From Flavobacteriaceae bacterium (GTDB lineage: Bacteria > Bacteroidota > Bacteroidia > Flavobacteriales > Flavobacteriaceae), in contig JANQSO010000006.1 of the NCBI GenBank assembly GCA_028284005.1, positions 179,184-243,183 on the forward strand: 64,000 bases of DNA. The letters run 5' to 3'. A program made the position numbers and the translations under genes. Under the pieces are notes generated by a model. It was not told the origin of the DNA, searched no databases, and saw nothing but the letters and a program-made list of their open reading frames with translations. Below, in pieces: positions 52,381 through 60,603 of this stretch (its first letter is position 1; the number at the start of each line of letters is the position of its first letter).

Positions 52381-54264
52381 ATGAAAAACCTACTACTACT
52401 ATTCGCAGCTATGCTGCTTACAAGTTCTGTGGCTGTCGCACAACTTTATGTTACTCCAAATGGCGCCACAGATTCGTATGTTTACGTAAACGACCAGATT
52501 TTATTTGTTGAACAAGATGTAAATCTTGTAGAAAATAATGCTGGAACAGAACAAGCAAGTATCTATCTAAGAAATCAATCACAATTAATTCAAGGGGCTA
52601 CAGCTTCCGCTAATAGCGGAACCGGGTATATTTCTGTTATTCAGAATGCGCCAAATGACGATTCCTGGGATTATTCATTTTGGTCTTCCCCAATTGGAAA
52701 CCAAACCTTAGGAGCAAGTGGCAATCAAAATTTTGGGATTTTGAGAGTGTTTGACTCCTTATCTGTGACCAATTCGGTAGTAACTGCAACAACAACCAGT
52801 GTTAATGGGACAGAATCCCCATTAACAATATCAAGAAGATGGCTTTATAAATATCCAGCAGGAGGTCCATGGCAGGCGTTACACTTAAACAATATTGTAG
52901 CTCCCGGCCAGGGATTTACCATGAAAGGTGTGGGAACTACTAATCATAATCAAAAATATGACTTTAGAGGTCGTCCCAACAATGGAAACATAGATGTTGC
53001 AGTTATAGCAACAGAGGCTACTTTTTCAGGGAATCCTTATCCATCTGCACTAGATCTAAATCGTGTTTTTTGGGATGCAGATAATACAGAGATAACAGAA
53101 TTCTGGTACTGGGATGAAGACAGAACCATAGATTCACATATGTTTACTGCCAATAAAGGAGGTTACGGAGTATATGTACCCGGAGCTTCAGATCCAAACG
53201 GTACTACTGAAAATGGATTATATACCCTTCCTCAATTCCTAAATTATGACTCTGCCGGTAATCCGTCCGGAGGAAGTATAGGTAGCGGTGCAAGCTATGA
53301 CAGGCGCTTTGCTCCTATTGGCCAAGGATTTATGATATATGCCGGGAGTTCTTCAGGAACCATTACTTTTAAGAACAGCCACAGAAGATATATTGTAGAA
53401 GGAGCCGCAAACGATTCTCAATTTAGGAATCCCGGAAATGACAATGTACTTTCCTCTCCTTTAGTAGGTATAGACCCAAGTGATGGAAACGTTGATGAGC
53501 CAGATAACAGAATTCCACAGATAAGAATACATACCTTTTTTGGTGAATCACATTACAGAGATATGGTCTTAGCCTTATCTGATGAATCTACTGACGGTTA
53601 TGACAGAGGTTATGACGGAAGGCATCCTATGGACGCTTCCAAAGGAGAAGCTTATTTCCCAATAGCCGTTGGGCAGGATACAAACATCAAACCTTTCGTT
53701 ATTCAAACAGTTCCTTTCGATCTTACAAAAAGAATTCCTATTACTTTTGAATTGGACAAAGAATTTCCAGTAAGCGTTAAAGTAGTTGAAGAAGTTAACT
53801 TGCCAACAACTGCTGCCTATTTATTGGATACTTCAGATAATGTAGCCTATAAAATAACCGGAGGTGATTCTGCCGATATATTTTTACCGGCTGGAGACTA
53901 TAAGGACAGGTTCTATATTGTATTCAGAAACAGTCCTAACAATGACATCATTGATGGTAATAGTACCGGCTTAGCAACAAAAGCTACTACTAATTCTAAT
54001 GAGCAGATAAGAGGATCTGTTGACTTTTTCCAGAATAATTCTGTAGCGCAACTGGAGGTTAACAACCCGGAAGGATACGACATCAAAACTGCTCATGTAT
54101 ACGATATGGCAGGAAAGTTAGTCATTACCCAAAACAATATAGGCCCTGTTAGGAACTTTAGTTTCTCTACTGCCAGCCTAAGTGATGGTGTATATTTGGT
54201 GAAATTAACAACTGTGGATAATGTTGCTATTGATTATAAGATGACTATCCACAATAAAAGATAA
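52381..54264 (+). CDS. T9SS type A sorting domain-containing secreted protein
   Basis: A 627-residue protein secreted through the type IX system. Signal peptide MKNLLLLFAAMLLTSSVAVA, a large beta-rich region with no enzyme motif (WSSPIGNQTLGASG, APIGQGFMIYAGSS), and a C-terminal sorting domain of about 70 residues: VNNPEGYDIKTAHVYDMAGKL followed by LSDGVYLVKLTT. The T9SS would remove or anchor this domain at the surface. The gap before it is 189 nt and AT-rich. The cargo role is unknown. Confidence 0.9.
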   Translation: MKNLLLLFAAMLLTSSVAVAQLYVTPNGATDSYVYVNDQILFVEQDVNLVENNAGTEQASIYLRNQSQLIQGATASANSGTGYISVIQNAPNDDSWDYSFWSSPIGNQTLGASGNQNFGILRVFDSLSVTNSVVTATTTSVNGTESPLTISRRWLYKYPAGGPWQALHLNNIVAPGQGFTMKGVGTTNHNQKYDFRGRPNNGNIDVAVIATEATFSGNPYPSALDLNRVFWDADNTEITEFWYWDEDRTIDSHMFTANKGGYGVYVPGASDPNGTTENGLYTLPQFLNYDSAGNPSGGSIGSGASYDRRFAPIGQGFMIYAGSSSGTITFKNSHRRYIVEGAANDSQFRNPGNDNVLSSPLVGIDPSDGNVDEPDNRIPQIRIHTFFGESHYRDMVLALSDESTDGYDRGYDGRHPMDASKGEAYFPIAVGQDTNIKPFVIQTVPFDLTKRIPITFELDKEFPVSVKVVEEVNLPTTAAYLLDTSDNVAYKITGGDSADIFLPAGDYKDRFYIVFRNSPNNDIIDGNSTGLATKATTNSNEQIRGSVDFFQNNSVAQLEVNNPEGYDIKTAHVYDMAGKLVITQNNIGPVRNFSFSTASLSDGVYLVKLTTVDNVAIDYKMTIHNKR

Positions 54265-54270
54265 ACCTTC

Positions 54271-54567
54271 ATGACCTTAGAAGGACTCGAAGACCATATG
54301 CTTGAATGCATGAATAAAAAAATCTTCGGGGTAGAATGTTTAGGCTGTGGCATCCAACGTGCTACAGCCTTACTTTTTAGAGGCGAATTCGTTGCGGCTT
54401 TTAAAATGTACCCGGCCATTTATACACTTCTTCTTTTGGCTGGATTTATTATTTTCAATTTTTTTGTAAAGTTCAAATACGCCTTTCAAATTAAAGTAGC
54501 ACTCATCTTCATAAACATTGCCATTATTATAATTAGTTATGTTATTAAGATGAGTAATGTGCTCTAA
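54271..54567 (+). CDS. DUF2752 family membrane protein
   Basis: A 98-residue protein with the DUF2752 motif CLGCGIQRATALLFRGEFVAAF near the N-terminus and two hydrophobic helices (YPAIYTLLLLAGFIIFNFF, IKVALIFINIAIIIISYVI). The conserved CxGCGxxRA cysteines suggest a redox or metal site, but function is unknown. Six nt after the T9SS gene stop and followed by the CCC-motif protein gene 88 nt later. Confidence 0.82.
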   Translation: MTLEGLEDHMLECMNKKIFGVECLGCGIQRATALLFRGEFVAAFKMYPAIYTLLLLAGFIIFNFFVKFKYAFQIKVALIFINIAIIIISYVIKMSNVL

Positions 54568-54654
54568 ATCGCCAGAAATTGTTTCATTACATAGTAATTT
54601 TAAATTATTTAATTTAAATTTATAACTGTTAATCAACTAAATACACTTTCAATT

Positions 54655-54978
54655 ATGGAAAAACAAAAATTACCCAATTCAACCCTCATTCTGGTTTTCG
54701 GGATCATATCCATTGTAACATGCTGTTGTTATGGAGTACTGGGATTGATTTTTGGTATCATCGCTATGGTGATGGCCAAGAAAGCAACTGCACTATATAT
54801 GGAGAACCCAGAACAGTATAGCGGTTACCAAAATGTAAAAACCGGTAAGATATTAGCCATTATAGGTATTATCTTAAACGTAATATATTTAGGTTATGTA
54901 ATATTCTTATTCGCCACTATTGGTATGGATGGAATTATGAATATGAATCAGGACCTAATGGATCAATACGGATTGTAA
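54655..54978 (+). CDS. CCC-motif membrane protein (DUF4190-like)
   Basis: A 107-residue protein with two hydrophobic helices. The first contains three adjacent cysteines in FGIISIVTCCCYGVLGLIFG, and a second region GKILAIIGIILNVIYLGYVIF follows. This CCC signature matches small Bacteroidetes membrane proteins often encoded beside DUF2752 genes, as here. Function unknown. The pair may form a complex in the inner membrane, which is inference. Confidence 0.8.
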   Translation: MEKQKLPNSTLILVFGIISIVTCCCYGVLGLIFGIIAMVMAKKATALYMENPEQYSGYQNVKTGKILAIIGIILNVIYLGYVIFLFATIGMDGIMNMNQDLMDQYGL

Positions 54979-54997
54979 TTATCTGTGTTTCAACCAT

Positions 54998-55027
54998 AAA
55001 AAAGCGGCCAGATGGCCGCTTTTTTGT
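54998..55027. terminator. Bidirectional intrinsic terminator
   Basis: GCGGCCA (55004-55010) and TGGCCGC (55013-55019) pair with A and T tracts on each side. It ends the CCC-motif gene and the convergent rocD gene. Confidence 0.88.
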
Positions 55028-55044
55028 TTTATGTAAATAAAGTA

Positions 55045-56286
55045 CTATTCAAACTCCTTTAATGTATTTATGATAATGGAAACACAATCCATTAGTTGTT
55101 CTTCATTCATAACCAAAGGCGGCGCAAAACGAATGATATTTCCATGAGTTGGTTTTGCTAATAATCCGTTATCTCTTAGTCTCAGGCAAATATTCCATGC
55201 GGTATCTCCTTCTTCCGAATCGTTAATGACAATTGCATTCAACAATCCTTTTCCCCGAACCAATTTCGCGATAGTACTGGTCTGTATATAGGCATTTAAT
55301 TCGCTTCTAAACAGTTTTCCAAGCCTTTCGGCATTCTCGGCAAGGGATTCTTCCTTTACAACTTCTAAGGCTGCAATTGCAACTGCTGCTGCTACAGGGT
55401 TTCCTCCAAATGTAGATCCGTGTGTTCCGGGCTTTATTACACCCATGATATCATCATTGGCCAAAACTGCAGATACCGGATAAGCACCTCCGCTTAAGGC
55501 TTTTCCCAGAATCAGAACATCCGGCCTTACATTTTCATGGTCTACTGCTAACAACTTTCCGGTACGAGCAATTCCGGTCTGTACTTCATCTGCAATAAAT
55601 AACACATTATGCTTTTTACACAGTGCTGCTGCAGCTGCTAAATATCCTTCAGAAGGAACATATACTCCGGCCTCACCCTGGATTGGTTCTACCAAGAAGC
55701 CTGCAACATTTTTATTTGTTGTTAAAACCTGCTCTAGTGCGGTAAGGTCATCGTACGCTATTTTTATAAAGCCATTAGTATAAGGCCCAAAGTTCTTTCT
55801 TGCCACCGGATCATTAGAGAAAGAAATGATCGTTGTTGTCCTTCCGTGAAAATTATTATTACAAACAATGATCTCTGCCTCATTCTCTTCAATGCCCTTT
55901 TTCTCGTAGGCCCACTTTCTACACAGCTTAACTGCTGTTTCAACAGCTTCCGCACCTGTATTCATGGGTAGGAGTTTATCAAAATTGAAGTACTCACAGG
56001 CAAATTTCTCATACTTCCCTAACATATCGTTGTGAAAAGCACGGGAAGTAAGTGTGAGTGTTCTGGATTGTTTATCCATTGCGTTAATGATCTTAGGGTG
56101 ACAGTGCCCTTGGTTTACAGCAGAATATGCTGAAAGAAAATCATAATACTTTTTGCCGTCAACGTCCCATACGTAAACACCTTCTCCCTTGCTTAATACA
56201 ACAGGAAGCGGATGATAATTGTGAGCGCCATACTTGTTTTCTAAATCGATCGCTTTTTGCGAAGTAAATTGGTCTAAAACAGCCAT
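55045..56286 (-). CDS. rocD: Ornithine--oxo-acid aminotransferase
   Basis: Converts ornithine and 2-oxoglutarate to glutamate semialdehyde and glutamate. The 413-residue class III aminotransferase shows [62 protein letters not shown] and the PLP lysine in [18 protein letters not shown], with [17 protein letters not shown] after. Length and motifs match RocD rather than ArgD. Monocistronic, with the terminator at 54998-55027. Confidence 0.93.
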   Translation of the reverse strand: MAVLDQFTSQKAIDLENKYGAHNYHPLPVVLSKGEGVYVWDVDGKKYYDFLSAYSAVNQGHCHPKIINAMDKQSRTLTLTSRAFHNDMLGKYEKFACEYFNFDKLLPMNTGAEAVETAVKLCRKWAYEKKGIEENEAEIIVCNNNFHGRTTTIISFSNDPVARKNFGPYTNGFIKIAYDDLTALEQVLTTNKNVAGFLVEPIQGEAGVYVPSEGYLAAAAALCKKHNVLFIADEVQTGIARTGKLLAVDHENVRPDVLILGKALSGGAYPVSAVLANDDIMGVIKPGTHGSTFGGNPVAAAVAIAALEVVKEESLAENAERLGKLFRSELNAYIQTSTIAKLVRGKGLLNAIVINDSEEGDTAWNICLRLRDNGLLAKPTHGNIIRFAPPLVMNEEQLMDCVSIIINTLKEFE

Positions 56287-56430
56287 TTTAAAAAATTTAA
56301 AGTGAATAAAATAACCATTCCTACTGTACCTTTATTCTTTCGAAGAATTACGAAAAAGCAGCGTGGGAGAGAAATCATCCCTAGAGGTTTGCAATTTAAC
56401 AAATATTAGTTATTTGCTAAAACCTTATTG

Positions 56431-56811
56431 TTATAATTTTCCGGACAATGATGACACCTGTAATTCCAGCCGTTTAATCTCTCGAAGTAATGCATTTTTG
56501 TCCATTTGCATCCAGGCAAATACTTTTAATATACTTACTCCCAATAAAAAAGTTAATCCTCCTGCACCCCACTTTATAAGTTCGTTGGTATCATCTGTAC
56601 TAAAGAATTGCACTATACAATACACAAAGAGTCCAAAAAAGATAAGGGTCATAATATTCATCATAACAAGAAGCCATTTATTTTTTCCGTTAAAAAGCCC
56701 TAAGATCATTTGGAAAGCGTTCTGTTCGTCCAGTTGATCATAAAACTTAGCTTCTTCCCGGGTTAATGTTTCTTTAATTAATTTATCAATATCTTCCATA
56801 TTTGTTTTCAT
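56431..56811 (-). CDS. DUF6768 family membrane protein
   Basis: A 126-residue protein with two hydrophobic helices (LVMMNIMTLIFFGLFVYCIVQFF and WGAGGLTFLLGVSILKVFAWM) and a C-terminal coiled coil (NALLREIKRLELQVSSL). The N-terminus DIDKLIKETLTREEAKFYDQLDEQNAF matches DUF6768. It is downstream of an ECF sigma gene by 42 nt and could be its membrane regulator. An alternative ATG is at 56799. Function is not established. Confidence 0.78.
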   Translation of the reverse strand: MKTNMEDIDKLIKETLTREEAKFYDQLDEQNAFQMILGLFNGKNKWLLVMMNIMTLIFFGLFVYCIVQFFSTDDTNELIKWGAGGLTFLLGVSILKVFAWMQMDKNALLREIKRLELQVSSLSGKL

Positions 56812-56853
56812 AATAAACGTGTTTATATTTTCCGTGAAAGTGGAAATATGTTA

Positions 56854-57402
56854 TTAATTATCTTTTACTTCTTTTAATATGTATTTCAATTTTTCCCTCG
56901 CATGAAACAGCCTAGATTTAGCTGTTCCAACAGAAATACGCAACAGATCTCCTATTTCCTGTAAAGAATATTCTTCAACATAAAATAGTTTAATAACCAG
57001 TTGTTGTTTTACCGGTAGTGATCTGATAGCTTTTAAAAGCTCGTTTTTTAATTGGAGGTCTTCATGGCATTCTTCTATTGTTTGAGATTGTTCTTTCGCA
57101 AATTCTTCTAGTTGCAAACGCTTTTTACTAGAAGCCCTAATACTATCCAATGCTTTGGAATACACAATTCTTAAAGCCCAAGCACCAAACTTATTTGGTT
57201 CTCTTAAATCTTCAATTTTAGCAATAATCGTTTTCCAACTATCCTGGGCTATATCCTTAGATTGATCTGCATCTTTAACGATCCAATAGGCTTTTTCACA
57301 AAATTGTTTATGCCAACGCTTCACCAACTCTGTAAGTGCATTTGCATTTCCAGATTGAAATTGTTTCACCAAATCGCCATCTATGGTATTATTTGTTTTC
57401 AA
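56854..57402 (-). CDS. ECF-type RNA polymerase sigma factor
   Basis: A 182-residue sigma-70 factor with region 2 (IVKDADQSKDIAQDSWKTIIAKIEDLREPNKFGAWALRIVYSKALD, shown as residues 42-87 region) and region 4 (LPVKQQLVIKLFYVEEYSLQEIGDLLRISVGTAKSRLFHAREKL). It overlaps the SRPBCC-like gene by 4 nt and is followed by the DUF6768 gene. The target promoters are unknown. It is distinct in sequence from the sigma at 29197-29757. Confidence 0.92.
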   Translation of the reverse strand: MKTNNTIDGDLVKQFQSGNANALTELVKRWHKQFCEKAYWIVKDADQSKDIAQDSWKTIIAKIEDLREPNKFGAWALRIVYSKALDSIRASSKKRLQLEEFAKEQSQTIEECHEDLQLKNELLKAIRSLPVKQQLVIKLFYVEEYSLQEIGDLLRISVGTAKSRLFHAREKLKYILKEVKDN

Positions 57403-57893
57403 GCTTTAGATTTCAGCTTAAAGATAAGCCTCCAGAATTTCACCCAAAGGCTCCACGGTGTTCTTTTATTTTTTTCTGAAAAGTGATTTGCAATTCTATC
57501 TAGTGCATTTTCTGCTAAGGCATCATGTAACCAACGAATAACGAAAATCCACTTTAACGTATCTAACCCTTTTGTTTCCATTCTAATTTCATGAACCACT
57601 TCCTTTAGATCATAAGATATTTCATTAACTTGAAACTTATGATACCCTATAAAGCCCCTGGGTTGTGTAAAGTTAAATGTGATGAATTCACCCTCTGTAT
57701 GGGCTGCTACCGAATACCGAATTATACCATGCCCTCCATGAGACCCTACCTGTAACCCGTTTTCAAATCGCATTGCCGGCCAGTTTTCTTGCGGCCAAAT
57801 CCTATCGTCCTTTGTAGCAAGTGTCTTTAATAATTGTGCAACAACAGTTTTTGGTTGTTGATACGTTCGGCTATGGCGGTTTAACACTTTCAT
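57399..57893 (-). CDS. Hypothetical protein, possibly SRPBCC-like
   Basis: A 164-residue protein that may have a START/SRPBCC-like helix-grip fold (VVAQLLKTLATKDDRIWP, FITFNFTQPRGFIGYHKFQV, WIFVIRWLHDALAENALDRI), but this is only a resemblance. No signal peptide or membrane helix is present; the end is basic (WVKFWRLIFKLKSKA). It is first in the operon with the ECF sigma factor, overlapping it by 4 nt, so it may be the sensor or modulator of that sigma. Function unknown. Confidence 0.65.
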   Translation of the reverse strand: MKVLNRHSRTYQQPKTVVAQLLKTLATKDDRIWPQENWPAMRFENGLQVGSHGGHGIIRYSVAAHTEGEFITFNFTQPRGFIGYHKFQVNEISYDLKEVVHEIRMETKGLDTLKWIFVIRWLHDALAENALDRIANHFSEKNKRTPWSLWVKFWRLIFKLKSKA

Positions 57894-57968
57894 TTCTATT
57901 TTAAGACGTAGAAAAATATGAAAGGTTCATTTTTTATTCGTTTTTATAAGATAAGCCCAATATTTTAT

Positions 57969-57997
57969 TTGAATATGTTTTGCTATTCTTATTTTTG
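57969..57997 (+). promoter_or_regulatory. Bacteroidetes-type promoter of rlmD
   Basis: TTG at 57969-57971, an 18-nt spacer, then TATTTTTG at 57990-57997. The rlmD ATG is at 58002, only 4 nt beyond, so transcription probably begins at the start codon (leaderless mRNA). Confidence 0.7.
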
Positions 57998-58001
57998 CGC
58001 A

Positions 58002-59414
58002 ATGTCCAGAAAAAAGAAAGTCCGAAAAGTTTTTGAAGATCTAATCGTTACAGATGCCGGCGCAAAAGGAAAAGCAATTGCCAAGGCTCCGGACGGCAGA
58101 ATAGTATTTGTGAAGAATGCTGTTCCCGGTGATATTGTTACTGTTCAAACCACTAAGCAGCGTAAGGCTTATTATGAAGGTACAGCGATCTCTTTTTCTA
58201 AATATTCAGAGAAGCGGACTGAACCAAGATGTGAACATTTTGGAACCTGCGGAGGCTGTAAGTGGCAACATATGGACTATGAACACCAGCTTTATTTTAA
58301 GCAAAAGGAAGTTGAAAACAATTTAATACGCCTTGGAAAAGTTGAAATACCTCCTGTTCTACCTATTTTGGGGTCCGCAGAGCAATACTTTTACCGTAAC
58401 AAGATGGAATTCTCATTTAGTGACAGTAAATGGCTTACATTGGAGCAAATACAAAGTGAAGAAGTGATCGAAAACAGAAACGCCCTTGGTTTTCATATTC
58501 CCGGAATGTGGGACAAGATCCTGGACCTAAACAAATGCTATTTACAACGCGACCCCAGTAATGCAATTCGGGGCTTTGTAAAAGCTAAGGCAGAAGAATT
58601 GGAGCTCTCCTTTTTTAATAGCCGAAAACAAGAAGGCTTTTTGCGAACACTAATGATCCGGACTTCTTCAACCGGGGATGTAATGGTATTACTTCAGTTC
58701 TTTTACGAAGACGTTACGAATAGAAAATTACTTTTGGATGCCATTATTGCACAGTTCCCGCAAATCACTTCCTTACTTTATGTAGTTAATACAAAAGGGA
58801 ACGATACCATTTACGATCAGGAAGTTATTTGTCATGCGGGAAAAGATCACATTTTTGAAGAAATGGAAGGCTTACAATTTAAGATAAATGCGAAGTCGTT
58901 CTATCAAACCAATAGCGAACAAGCTTTCGAATTATATAAAATCACCCGGGAATTTGCGGGATTAACCGGAAACGAACTGGTATTCGACCTATATACAGGT
59001 ACAGGTACCATTGCACAATTTGTTGCCAAAAAGGCCGGGAAAGTAGTAGGTGTAGAAGCTATCCCTGAAGCAATTGAGGCTGCAAGAGAAAATGCGCAAT
59101 TAAATAATATTGCAAACGTTGAATTCTACGTGGGTGATATGAAAAAAGTTTTCAATGAAGATTTTATACAACAACACGGTATTCCGGATGTTGTGATCAC
59201 AGATCCGCCACGCGATGGAATGCATGCAGCTGTAGTACAACAATTAATTACTATTTCTGCTCCTAAAATTGTATATGTAAGCTGTAACAGTGCTACACAA
59301 GCAAGAGATCTGGCTCTGCTAGACAACCATTATAAAGTAACTAAGGTCCAACCGGTAGATATGTTTCCACAAACACATCACGTGGAAAATGTTGTACTTT
59401 TGGAAAAACGATAA
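58002..59414 (+). CDS. rlmD: 23S rRNA (uracil(1939)-C(5))-methyltransferase RlmD
   Basis: Methylates U1939 of 23S rRNA. ATG at 58002 (MSRKKKVRK) is preferred over an upstream frame that would cover the promoter. The TRAM domain comes first, then the Fe-S cluster cysteines in RCEHFGTCGGCKW and NKCYLQ, the SAM motif VFDLYTGTGTIAQFVAKKAG, TDPPRDGM, and the catalytic Cys in YVSCNSATQARDLALL. About 470 residues. Followed by DUF6452 and DUF6048 genes. Confidence 0.94.
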   Translation: MSRKKKVRKVFEDLIVTDAGAKGKAIAKAPDGRIVFVKNAVPGDIVTVQTTKQRKAYYEGTAISFSKYSEKRTEPRCEHFGTCGGCKWQHMDYEHQLYFKQKEVENNLIRLGKVEIPPVLPILGSAEQYFYRNKMEFSFSDSKWLTLEQIQSEEVIENRNALGFHIPGMWDKILDLNKCYLQRDPSNAIRGFVKAKAEELELSFFNSRKQEGFLRTLMIRTSSTGDVMVLLQFFYEDVTNRKLLLDAIIAQFPQITSLLYVVNTKGNDTIYDQEVICHAGKDHIFEEMEGLQFKINAKSFYQTNSEQAFELYKITREFAGLTGNELVFDLYTGTGTIAQFVAKKAGKVVGVEAIPEAIEAARENAQLNNIANVEFYVGDMKKVFNEDFIQQHGIPDVVITDPPRDGMHAAVVQQLITISAPKIVYVSCNSATQARDLALLDNHYKVTKVQPVDMFPQTHHVENVVLLEKR

Positions 59415-59438
59415 ATCCTTCTGAAGTAGCTTCAGAAA

Positions 59439-59933
59439 ATGCTTATGCTTAAAAAATTTATTTTAATAATTATACTCCTTCCGGTACTTAATGGTTGCAC
59501 CCGTGATGATATATGTTCAGAAGGAACCGCGACAACTCCTTTACTTATCATTACATTTAAAGATAGTGCAAATCCCCTTGAAGCAAAAGAAGTACCCAAC
59601 CTTACTGTCGAAACAGCAGATAATAACAGTACTCAAGTCATAGCACAAACATCGACCGACTCAATTGCAATTCCACTAAATCCGGGTGCAAACTTAACCA
59701 ACTACCGTTTTAAAAGTGATGATGAAGGAACTAACCCAAATACAGATATATTGGGATTTACATATAACCACGATGATATTTATGTGAACAGGGCCTGTGC
59801 TTTTAAAACTGTATATAGTGATCTTTTAGTAAACCTGGAAGATGAAGGAACCGCGAATTGGATCGTGTCCATTGAAATATTAAACCAAACCATAGAAAAT
59901 GAAACGCAAGCACATATTACTATTTTGCATTAG
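59439..59933 (+). CDS. DUF6452 family lipoprotein
   Basis: A 164-residue lipoprotein, lipobox LNGC with Cys at residue 20, followed by TRDDICSEGTATTPLLIITF, the DUF6452 signature; it contains two or three Cys that could form disulfides. Predicted to be a beta-sandwich in the periplasm or outer membrane. Start may be 59439 or 59445. It overlaps the DUF6048 gene by 35 nt, and the pair lies 24 nt after rlmD. Function unknown. Confidence 0.82.
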   Translation: MLMLKKFILIIILLPVLNGCTRDDICSEGTATTPLLIITFKDSANPLEAKEVPNLTVETADNNSTQVIAQTSTDSIAIPLNPGANLTNYRFKSDDEGTNPNTDILGFTYNHDDIYVNRACAFKTVYSDLLVNLEDEGTANWIVSIEILNQTIENETQAHITILH

Positions 59934-60603
59934 TATGATGTTCGTGTCATTTTCGGGAATGGCACAACAAGAAACAGTTACAAACGATTCCATCACCAAA
60001 AAAAATGAAAAATACGGACTCCGAGTAGGCGCAGATATTTCAAAACCACTACGTACACTATTGGAAGATGGTTACACAGGTTTTGAAGTTATAGCAGATT
60101 TTCGTGTTTCTGAAAGGTTTTATGTAGCAGCTGAAATTGGAAATGAGAAAAAAGATCGGTTTGAAGCGAATTTAAATTCAAAAACTTCCGGAAGTTATGC
60201 TAAAGTAGGTTTCGATTTCAATGCCTATAATAACTGGTTGGGGATGAACAATGCCATACATGGTGGGCTCCGCTACGGTTTTTCTACTTTTACACAGGAG
60301 TTACTTGCATATGGCATTTACACAACCAATCCAACCTTTCCAGCCTCCTTTAGAACGGACCCAAGGGAATTCACAGGGCTTACAGCACATTGGGCAGAAT
60401 TGATTGTGGGAGTAAAAACCGAGATCTTCAATAACCTGTATCTATCTGTCAACCTTCAGTTGAAGCGAAAGATCTCTGAAGACAAACCCGATAACTTTGA
60501 TAATCTATACATTCCCGGTTTTAACAGGACTTATGATTTTAGTGAATTTGGTGTAGGTTACGGGTATTCCATTTCCTATCTGATCCCAATCTTTAAAAAA
60601 TAA
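59899..60603 (+). CDS. DUF6048 family outer membrane protein
   Basis: A 234-residue exported protein. Signal peptide (MKRKHILLFCISMMFVSFSG), then a beta-barrel-like pattern YGLRVGADISKPLRTLL, FRVSERFYVAAEIGNEKKDR and a C-terminal end GYSISYLIPIFKK. It matches DUF6048. The 35-nt overlap with the DUF6452 gene in a different frame suggests coupled translation and a two-protein system. Its stop abuts the convergent methyltransferase stop with no gap. Confidence 0.82.
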   Translation: MKRKHILLFCISMMFVSFSGMAQQETVTNDSITKKNEKYGLRVGADISKPLRTLLEDGYTGFEVIADFRVSERFYVAAEIGNEKKDRFEANLNSKTSGSYAKVGFDFNAYNNWLGMNNAIHGGLRYGFSTFTQELLAYGIYTTNPTFPASFRTDPREFTGLTAHWAELIVGVKTEIFNNLYLSVNLQLKRKISEDKPDNFDNLYIPGFNRTYDFSEFGVGYGYSISYLIPIFKK

